DNA of 14,984 bases from assembly GCA_900555005.1 (NCBI GenBank), contig USJM01000024.1, forward strand, positions 1-14,984, written 5' to 3'. The notes below the pieces were generated by a model. It had not been told where the DNA came from. It saw only the letters and a program-made list of their open reading frames with translations, and ran no database searches. Origin of the DNA: an uncultured Lachnospiraceae bacterium (GTDB taxonomy: Bacteria; Bacillota_A; Clostridia; Lachnospirales; Lachnospiraceae). Positions 9,063-14,984 of this stretch are shown here, one piece after another (positions within the stretch are counted from its first letter, which is position 1; each line of letters opens with the position of its first letter). A program made the position numbers and the translations under genes.

Positions 9063-10373
9063 TTGACCTTTGATGAAGCATGCAGGTATATAGATCAGAT
9101 CCCCAGGTTTACAAAAAAAACCAGGCAGGAGAATACGGAAAATCTGCTTCTGCGTCTGAATCACCCGGAGGACGGTTTCCGGGTGATTCATGTGGCGGGA
9201 ACGAATGGAAAGGGGTCCGTGTGCGCGTACCTTGACCGTATCCTGAGAGAAGAGGGGCTGTGCACAGGCCTGTTCACCTCTCCGCATCTGGTTGATGTCA
9301 GGGAACGATTCAGAATCTGCGGACGGATGATCTCGAAAGAGCAGTTCACAGAAGCGTTCGAGGAGGTCCTTGGCTGTGTGAGAAAGATGCAGGCGGACGG
9401 TTTCATGCATCCTGCCTATTTTGAATTCCTTTTTGCGATGGGAATGCTGATCTTCAGACAACAGAAGATTGATGTCTGTGTCATGGAGACCGGACTTGGC
9501 GGAAGGCTGGATGCCACCAGCTGTGTCCGGCATCCCGACCTGTCCGTGATCACGTCCATCAGCTTTGACCATATGGCATACCTGGGCGATACGCTTGGGA
9601 AGATCGCCTATGAAAAGGCCGGAATCATTAAAAGAGGAGTCCCCGTCGTGGCAGATGGGTTTCCGAGGGAACGGTTCGACGTCCGGGAGGCTCTTGATGT
9701 GATCCGAAGGCGCGCACAGGAGCAGGAGGCGCCGCTGACAGTCGTGTCTGAGGCACCAGCGGATATTTCTTACATGCCGGACGGCATTGAATTTACGCTG
9801 GACAACAGGTACTATGGACACGCACATGTCCGTCTTCCGTTTTTTGCCGACTATCAGGTTGAGAACTGTCTGGTCGCACTTCAGGCAGCTGCCCTTTTCG
9901 GAGAGAAGGAAGGGTGTTTCCATCCTGAAACAGCCATCAGAGCGGTCAGCATGACACGCTGGCCCGGCAGGATGGAGATGGTCGAATCCGGTGTCATCGT
10001 CGACGGGGCACACAATGAGGATGGGATTGCGCAGTTTCTGCGGACCGTCCGGCGGATTGCGAAGAAGCAGATCGTGTCCCTTCTCTTTACCGCGGTTGCC
10101 GACAAGGACTATCACACGATGATCCGGGAATTATGCGCAGACGGTCTTTTCTCTGCTGTTGTGACGACTGAGATTGCCGGGCCGAGAGTTGCTCCGGCAG
10201 ACAGACTTGCGGAGATTTTCCGTATCTATGCGGACTGCCCGGTTGAGGCGGTTCCCGACATCCGGGAGGCATACAGAAGGGCAGTGGCAGGGAAGAAGGA
10301 CGGACTTCTGTTCTGTGCCGGTTCACTGTACCTTGCCGGCGCGATCGAAAAAATAGTCAGAGGTGAAGTATGA
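9063..10373 (+). CDS. folC: folylpolyglutamate synthase / dihydrofolate synthase
   Basis: A cytosolic Mur-ligase-family enzyme that uses ATP to add glutamate to folates (and in many bacteria to dihydropteroate), keeping the cofactor in the cell. The P-loop VAGTNGKGSV is at about residues 44-53. FTSPHLVDVRERFRI, METGLGGRLDATS (family signature) and SFDHMAYLGDTLGKIAYEKAGIIK follow. The C-terminal Mur-ligase domain shows WPGRMEMVESGVIVDGAHNEDG. At 436 residues it is full length with an intact frame. The start is TTG at 9063 behind GAGGA, only 13 bases after rpoD, so the two are probably co-transcribed. The stop overlaps the next ATG (ATGA at 10370-10373). Which of the two activities it has cannot be told from sequence alone. 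Confidence 0.95.
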   Translation: MTFDEACRYIDQIPRFTKKTRQENTENLLLRLNHPEDGFRVIHVAGTNGKGSVCAYLDRILREEGLCTGLFTSPHLVDVRERFRICGRMISKEQFTEAFEEVLGCVRKMQADGFMHPAYFEFLFAMGMLIFRQQKIDVCVMETGLGGRLDATSCVRHPDLSVITSISFDHMAYLGDTLGKIAYEKAGIIKRGVPVVADGFPRERFDVREALDVIRRRAQEQEAPLTVVSEAPADISYMPDGIEFTLDNRYYGHAHVRLPFFADYQVENCLVALQAAALFGEKEGCFHPETAIRAVSMTRWPGRMEMVESGVIVDGAHNEDGIAQFLRTVRRIAKKQIVSLLFTAVADKDYHTMIRELCADGLFSAVVTTEIAGPRVAPADRLAEIFRIYADCPVEAVPDIREAYRRAVAGKKDGLLFCAGSLYLAGAIEKIVRGEV

Positions 10374-10528
10374 TCAATTACGAGGAAGAGCTGAAAAAAT
10401 TCCATCCTTCCATGGATGTCAATGAAGCAGAGGATGCCATCTACAGCAGGGACCTGACGGATGTCACGGATATTCTGAAAGAGATGATCCAGGACGAAAA
10501 AGAGAAGAAGGGGAAGAACGTCCGATGA
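10370..10528 (+). CDS. small 52-residue acidic protein, function unknown
   Basis: A short gene whose ATG overlaps the folC stop and whose TGA overlaps the start of the next gene, both as ATGA, so it is very likely translated by coupling. The upstream AGAGGTGAAGT in the folC end can serve as ribosome binding site. The product begins MINYEEELKKFHPSMDVNEA, continues with EDAIYSRDLTDVTDILKEMI and ends in a Lys/Glu-rich tail. It has no Cys, no signal peptide and no membrane segment, and looks mainly helical. I recall similar small proteins from Lachnospiraceae genomes in this setting but no function for them. The tight placement between folC and the TPR gene suggests a conserved cluster member. 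Confidence 0.75.
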   Translation: MINYEEELKKFHPSMDVNEAEDAIYSRDLTDVTDILKEMIQDEKEKKGKNVR

Positions 10529-12161
10529 AGTGTATCTACTGTGGGGCAGAACTGACCGGTGAGACCATCTGCAGAAACTGCGGGGCGGATGTCTCGATTC
10601 AGAAGCGCATTGTGAGGATTTCCAATCTTCTGTATAACAGAGGACTGGAGAAGGCTTCTGTGCGGGACCTTTCCGGCGCCCAGACGCTTCTGAGACAGAG
10701 TGTTCGCTTCAACAAGGAAAACATCGATGCAAGAAACCTGCTTGGCCTCTGCTATTTTGAGACCGGCGAGGTGGTTTCTGCGTTAGTAGAGTGGGTGATC
10801 AGCACCAATCTGAAACCGGAAAACAACCTGGCCAAGCAATACCTGGAGATCCTTCAGAGCAATAAAAACAGGCTTGATGTCATCAACTCCACGATCCGCA
10901 AGTACAATCAGTCGATTGAGTACTGCCTGGGCGGTCACGAGGACATGGCCATCATGCAGCTCAAGAGGTGATTGCGCAGAACCCGAAGATGGTCAAGGCG
11001 TATCAGCTGCTGGCCCTTCTGTATATGAAATACGGAGAGTGGGATCGCGCGGGCAGACTCTTGAAAAAAGCCGCTCAGATCGATAACACCAACACAACGA
11101 CACTCAGATACCTGACGGAAGTCCGCAGAGAGAGGGGCAGACGCCCGTTTGCGAGAAAAAGAGGCGATGCGGCAGGGCAGGAGGATGAGAAGTCGGTCCG
11201 GTATCTTTCTGGAAATGATGTTGTCATCATGCCGACAACGTTCCGGGACTCTTCCACGGTTGCCACAATCATCAACATCTTTCTTGGAATTCTTCTGGGG
11301 GCAGCCATCGTGTGGTTCCTGACGGTCCCGCAGGTGCGGCAGAGTGCCAACGACGAGGCAAACAAATCGGTCATGGATGCCAATGCATCTCTGGCGACTG
11401 CGACTGCGACTGCCCAGGATCTCCAGGACCAGATTGACAGCGCCAATCAGTCGGCAAAGAACGCTGAGAAGGAACGGGATGACGCAAACAGCAGGATCGA
11501 AAGCTATAACAGCCTGCTCTCGGTTGCGGATCTCTATGTGCTGGGGGATCAGACCAAGACGGTCGAGGCACTCGGGAAGCTGAAGGCAGACGATTATGAT
11601 GGTGCCGGAAAGACGCTGTATGATGATATTACTTCCCAGATCGGAGATGCACTTTTCAATCAGTACTTCACGCAGGGATCACAGGCATATGTAAACAAGG
11701 ACTATGCCGGGGCAGCCGCTGCTCTGCAGCAGGCGGTCGACTCAGACAAGGAAGGAAAGGCAGCCAACTATAAGAACGCCTTGTATTATCTGGGGTTTGC
11801 TTATTACAACCAGGGCGATTACACAAAAGCGGATGAGATTTTCAAGGCTTATGCCGAGAAGTATCCGAATGAGGCTTCCACCGTCCAGCCCTATATGAAC
11901 GGAGGTGCATCCTCGTCCGGCGCAGGAGCCGGCAGTCAGTCGGCATCACAGGGAGAAGCGTCTGTGAATTCACCCAATCCCACAGCACAGACGAATGCTT
12001 CGCAGGCTTCCGCGTCCGGAAGCACACAGAGCGGAACCGGTGCGGGGGCAGGGGATATTACTGTATATGGAAACAGTACCCAGACGCCTCAGGTAGCCTG
12101 GACGGACCCGGTGACGGGGCAGAATTATGATATGTACGGAAATCAGATCAATGCACAATGA
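10525..12161 (+). CDS. zinc-ribbon, membrane-anchored TPR protein, apparent frameshift at 10967-10968
   Basis: The N-terminus MKCIYCGAELTGETICRNCG carries two CxxC pairs (C3, C6, C16, C19), a zinc-ribbon. Cytoplasmic TPR-like helices follow (NLLYNRGLEKASVRDLSGAQ, ARNLLGLCYFETGE, KAYQLLALLYMKYGEWDRAG), then one membrane segment (about 11258-11326), a coiled coil rich in Ala, Asp and Gln (about 11340-11510), a second TPR region outside the membrane (YVNKDYAGAAAALQQAVD, LYYLGFAYYNQGDYTKADEI) and a Ser/Gly/Ala/Gln-rich tail ending TGQNYDMYGNQINAQ. The frame breaks at GG 10967-10968: one more G joins MQLKR to VIAQNPKMVKAY. Repaired length is about 545 residues. The role is unknown; TPRs usually bind proteins, and the topology suggests a scaffold spanning the membrane. 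Its start overlaps the small gene before it. Confidence 0.85.
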
Positions 12162-12165
12162 TGTG

Positions 12166-12202
12166 CAGCCGGATGGCAGCTGCTATGGCTGCAACTGCCG
12201 GC
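12166..12202 (+). repeat. hairpin-forming inverted repeat in the gap before the RelA/SpoT-like gene
   Basis: In the 57-base gap, GCCGG (12168-12172) pairs with CCGGC (12198-12202) and GCAGC (12176-12180) pairs with GCTGC (12188-12192), giving a nested GC-rich stem. No T run follows, so it is not a classic intrinsic terminator. It may stabilise mRNA ends or modulate read-through. It is too short to judge by eye. Confidence 0.35.
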
Positions 12203-12218
12203 ATACAGGAGTGCACCG

Positions 12219-14237
12219 ATGAGCAGACCCTATTCGATAGATGACCCGGAGGATATGAAGACAGACCAGGTCCTCTTTACAAAAGAAGAACTTGCGGAGA
12301 ATGTGAAGGTTCCGCCGATGGTGGAACAGGATCTGAAACGGATCATAAGTGACCGGATGGAACAGTGCGGCCTTTATTTCCGTTGTTTTTCGAGAATCAA
12401 GACCGCCGCTTCCATGGAGAGTAAGTTTGAGCGGAAGGATTATAATCAGGACCATAAGATTCAGGATCTGATCGGGGTGCGCATCAACCTGTACTTTGAT
12501 GATGACATTTCAATCTGTCAGAACATCATGGCAAATACGTTCGATGTGGTCAACTGGTCAACCTCCAAGCGTGAGGAGGATGAATTCAAGCCGCAGAAAC
12601 TTAACGGTGTCTTCCGTCTGCCTGCTTATCTGAAGGCAGAGATTTCACCCCAGACCTGGGACATGTGTATCGATGATACCTTCGAGATCCAGATCAAGAC
12701 AATGTTTTTTGAAGGCTGGCATGAGGTTGAGCATGACATGCGGTACAAGGGAGAGGAACTCTGGAGCCACTATCCGGGATTCTCCAGATATTTCAACTCG
12801 ATCCTTGCAACGCTGGAACTGTGTGACAAGTCGATGGTGACGCTTTTCGAGGACCTGGGACATGCGCTGTACAAGTCCGGAAGATGGAGCGACATGGTGA
12901 AGAGTCATTTCCGCCTGAAGCTGGGGGAGGCACAGCTCTATCCGGAAGTCGAGAAGATTCTGAACGAAGATATGGTCAATACGGAGAATCTGGCAAAAAG
13001 GATTTTTCGTACACCGCGTCCGGTCCTGATCGGACAGCTTCTGGCAAAATCGAGGAGAATCCCGATCAATGTCAACACGATCATCGCGCTTCTGAACGAC
13101 AGTGTATTCCACGATCCGAGGCTGGAGGAGGTTTTCAGCAAACGGGATGTCTACAACGATGGCCGGGAGGACACAGATGCGGAGTCCAGGCACTATGAAA
13201 TCCGTCCGCTGACCAGGCATACTGTTTTTCAGATGAAGACGATGGTGGATGGCAGCCGTATGCGGCAGGAGGAAAAGCCGTCTGTGCAGCTTCTCTTTGA
13301 GACCTGCAGCAATATCATCTACAGTTGGATCAGCCAGAAATATGGAAGCCTGTTCCATGGGATGCCGGAGAAGGTATCTTCCTTCCATGCAGAGGTCATG
13401 GCTTTCAATGTGACGGTTCTCTACAACGAGGAGAAGCGCAGGCTGAAGGCGCATGTGCGCCACATTGACCCTGAGATTGGCGGCAGGGTCTGGTATGCCG
13501 AGGCAAACCTGTATGAAAGCTACGATGGAACCCCTTCATCCGGCGAGAACGTGATTGGCGGAAAGGCGGAGAGGGGCGCACAGCCGCAGGTCTGGCTTGA
13601 GACGGTCAACGGATATGCGGAGCCTGACCGGGAGGAGTCTGCGGGGACATATGCTCCCTCCCGGTTCTTCAGCTACCCGGCTTTTTACAAGAACATTGTG
13701 GATAATGTCGGGATTTTCAACGGTCTGCCCTGCTCCGGGAGAAGGCGGATTCTCAGGGAGGACCAGATCGGAGAGGTAGCCGCGGCGATCAAGGGAGAGC
13801 GGCAGTTTCCGATCGTTCTGATCATCTCGAAAGATGACGGTCATGGCATGATGGATGAAGACTGGCTGATGCAGCTGCGCGTCTCGGATTTCACGCGGAC
13901 GGTCTGGCGCTATGCGCATGTTCTGTGCAGCTACGAAGAACAGGGAAGAGAACTGCTCAGACAGATTGGAGATGTGCGGTATAATTCAGAGCCTCAGATC
14001 CCCAGACTGTATATTTTCTGGCCGGACGGCTCCTCGGATGATTATGGAGCGGAGGATATTGAGAACAGCTCCTTCGGACGGCATCTGGAAGCCAGGGGAG
14101 ATGCGAGAACCTACGATATTGTGCATGGTGGACAGGCGTTCTATCACAGGATTGTTACGGATCTGAGAGACTACAATGTTTCTGCCAGCATGTGGGATGG
14201 GTTCCGGCTTGATATTCAGACAGGCATCCCGGACTGA
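12219..14237 (+). CDS. RelA/SpoT-like nucleotidyltransferase domain protein with large uncharacterised C-terminal region
   Basis: A 672-residue protein with an intact frame; ATG 12219 has AGGAG upstream. Residues ~40-190 match the (p)ppGpp-synthetase fold: SRIKTAASMESKFERK (58-73, the ATP-binding R-x-K...S...K pattern), IQDLIGVRI (D83, R88), FEIQIKT (E156) and WHEVEHDMRYK (H182). The family's acceptor-loop G-Y-[QR]-S instead reads NGVFRLP (129-135), so the guanine-stacking Tyr seems absent. There is no HD hydrolase, TGS or ACT domain, so it is not a housekeeping Rel. Residues ~190-340 are helical. The remainder (~350-672) is a separate alpha/beta region with QFPIVLIIS, RYAHVLCSYEEQG and IPRLYIFWPDG. 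I do not recognise this region with certainty. The product could be (p)ppGpp, another pyrophosphorylated nucleotide or a modified RNA, as known for other small alarmone synthetase and toxSAS relatives. No antitoxin-like gene is adjacent. Confidence 0.75.
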   Translation: MSRPYSIDDPEDMKTDQVLFTKEELAENVKVPPMVEQDLKRIISDRMEQCGLYFRCFSRIKTAASMESKFERKDYNQDHKIQDLIGVRINLYFDDDISICQNIMANTFDVVNWSTSKREEDEFKPQKLNGVFRLPAYLKAEISPQTWDMCIDDTFEIQIKTMFFEGWHEVEHDMRYKGEELWSHYPGFSRYFNSILATLELCDKSMVTLFEDLGHALYKSGRWSDMVKSHFRLKLGEAQLYPEVEKILNEDMVNTENLAKRIFRTPRPVLIGQLLAKSRRIPINVNTIIALLNDSVFHDPRLEEVFSKRDVYNDGREDTDAESRHYEIRPLTRHTVFQMKTMVDGSRMRQEEKPSVQLLFETCSNIIYSWISQKYGSLFHGMPEKVSSFHAEVMAFNVTVLYNEEKRRLKAHVRHIDPEIGGRVWYAEANLYESYDGTPSSGENVIGGKAERGAQPQVWLETVNGYAEPDREESAGTYAPSRFFSYPAFYKNIVDNVGIFNGLPCSGRRRILREDQIGEVAAAIKGERQFPIVLIISKDDGHGMMDEDWLMQLRVSDFTRTVWRYAHVLCSYEEQGRELLRQIGDVRYNSEPQIPRLYIFWPDGSSDDYGAEDIENSSFGRHLEARGDARTYDIVHGGQAFYHRIVTDLRDYNVSASMWDGFRLDIQTGIPD

Positions 14238-14354
14238 CTCCCTGCCGCATCCCGGATTGCACGAGCGGACCGCCTGCAGAAATTTGAAGCGCTCGGGGCG
14301 TCTGAATCACAGGAAAACGGACCCAGGCCGAACAGGAAGCAGTGACCGGGCTGC

Positions 14355-14984
14355 TCAGGAAGCGGGAACAGGGTCGGTGCAGGATTCCCGGATGGCTTTC
14401 CGCACCGGGAGGATCATATGCGGGGAGACGGAAAGGGAATCGACGCCCATCTTCAGAAGCCTGTCGGTAACGGTCGTATCAGCTGCAAGTTCTCCGCAGA
14501 TGCCGACCGGACAGCCGCACTTGTGGCCATTTCTGACGGTTATCTCTATCTCCTTCATGACCGCCTCGCTGTAAGGGTCGTAGAAGGCGTCGAGGCTTCC
14601 GTTCTGCCTGTCCATTGCCAACGTATACTGCGTCAGGTCGTTGGTTCCGATGGAGAAGAAGTCAACCTCTCCGGCCAGCTCGTCGGAGAGAAGAGCGGAG
14701 GCGGGCGTCTCAATCATAATGCCAATCGGACAGCTGCGCCAAGAAATCTGGCGCTTCGTCAGCTCATCCTGCACACTGCGGATGAGCTTTTTGATTTGAC
14801 GGATTTCCCGGACAGAGGTGATCATCGGGAACAGGATGGACAGGTTCCCATATATGCTGGCACGATAGATGGCCCGGAGCTGGCACGAGAATAGCTCCGG
14901 GTGCGTGAGTCCGATCCGGATCCCCCGAAATCCGAGTGCCGGATTCTTTTCCTGCGGCATGATCGACGAGCCTGTGGAATACGC
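14355..14984 (-). CDS. ptsI: PTS enzyme I (phosphoenolpyruvate-protein phosphotransferase), C-terminal part, runs off the window
   Basis: Enzyme I takes phosphate from PEP and passes it to HPr, the first step of PTS sugar uptake in the cytosol. The visible ~200 residues are the end of the PEP-binding TIM barrel: NPALGFRGIRIGL, LFPMITSVREI, CPIGIMIETPAS (metal-binding Glu), VDFFSIGTNDLTQYTLAMDRQN (metal-binding Asp), and CPVGICGELAAD with the proton-donor Cys. It ends MGVDSLSVSPHMILPVRKAI plus about a dozen residues, shorter than E. coli EI but plausible for this group. The gene is convergent with the RelA/SpoT-like gene. The N-terminal phosphohistidine domain would lie beyond base 14984. Upstream of about 14960 (in gene terms) the sequence no longer looks like enzyme I; see the separate entry on the window edge. 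Confidence 0.9.
   Translation of the reverse strand, partial: AYSTGSSIMPQEKNPALGFRGIRIGLTHPELFSCQLRAIYRASIYGNLSILFPMITSVREIRQIKKLIRSVQDELTKRQISWRSCPIGIMIETPASALLSDELAGEVDFFSIGTNDLTQYTLAMDRQNGSLDAFYDPYSEAVMKEIEITVRNGHKCGCPVGICGELAADTTVTDRLLKMGVDSLSVSPHMILPVRKAIRESCTDPVPAS
14940..14984 (-). other. probable chimeric junction: argininosuccinate-lyase signature joined to ptsI
   Basis: Read on the minus strand from the window edge, the frame gives AYSTGSSIMPQEKNP and then the enzyme I sequence ALGFRGIRI. AYSTGSSIMPQKKNP is the highly conserved catalytic-loop signature of argininosuccinate lyase (ArgH). Enzyme I should instead show a GGDK-x-LPY-like stretch here. The shared MPQxKNP motif (14940-14960) is the likely crossover. 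The ArgH-specific part is only 14961-14984. Confidence 0.65.

Noticed and set aside
8994..10115. A 373-codon open frame on the minus strand opposite folC
   Set aside because: It is antisense to an intact, well-recognised gene, has no family-like motifs, and arises from codon bias in GC-rich coding DNA.
12645..13463. A 272-codon open frame on the minus strand opposite the RelA/SpoT-like gene
   Set aside because: The plus-strand protein has clear domain motifs through this region; the antisense translation has none.
14238..14354. Possible bidirectional terminator between the two convergent genes
   Set aside because: I could not find a GC-rich stem followed by a T run on either strand in these 117 bases; nothing else was recognised there.
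14418..14894. A 158-codon plus-strand open frame within the ptsI region
   Set aside because: The minus strand carries unmistakable enzyme I motifs over the same bases, so this is its shadow.

Overview
The window looks like chromosomal DNA of a moderately GC-rich Lachnospiraceae-type member of the Clostridia. The evidence is the group 1 sigma factor, the style of the LCP and rhamnosyltransferase-like proteins, the ClpX variant with a GPTGCGKT P-loop, and the mix of ATG and TTG starts behind GGAG-type ribosome binding sites. No tRNA, rRNA, CRISPR array, insertion sequence or phage gene was seen. All genes lie on the plus strand except the last one.

Layout. (1) 1-4092 is the end of a cell-surface polysaccharide cluster: a possible tail of an upstream gene, a membrane sugar-phosphate transferase that starts glycan synthesis, an LCP ligase that attaches finished glycans to the wall, and a rhamnosyltransferase-like family 2 glycosyltransferase. 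(2) 4174-6280 encodes a membrane-anchored HtrA-like protein with a PDZ domain in which all three catalytic-triad positions appear substituted, so it is probably a pseudoprotease. (3) 6317-9049 holds a ClpX unfoldase variant and the primary sigma factor RpoD. (4) 9063-12161 holds folC, a 52-residue small protein and a zinc-ribbon/membrane/TPR protein, all coupled by ATGA stop-start overlaps. (5) 12219-14237 is a 672-residue protein with a RelA/SpoT-type nucleotidyltransferase domain at its N-terminus and a large C-terminal part I cannot name. (6) On the minus strand, running off the window, is the C-terminal part of PTS enzyme I (ptsI).

Sequence quality matters here. Six genes (LCP, glycosyltransferase, HtrA, clpX, rpoD, TPR protein) are broken by a total of eight apparent single-base indels. 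Nearly all sit in short homopolymers, and in each case restoring one base (or removing one C from a C9 run in clpX) gives back a continuous, family-like protein. Because rpoD is essential, I read these as sequencing or assembly errors and annotate each gene over its full span. The last ~24 bases also look chimeric: they encode an argininosuccinate-lyase signature joined in frame to enzyme I at a short shared motif.

The most interesting biology is the triad-less HtrA protein and the multidomain RelA/SpoT-like protein whose acceptor-binding Tyr is not conserved.
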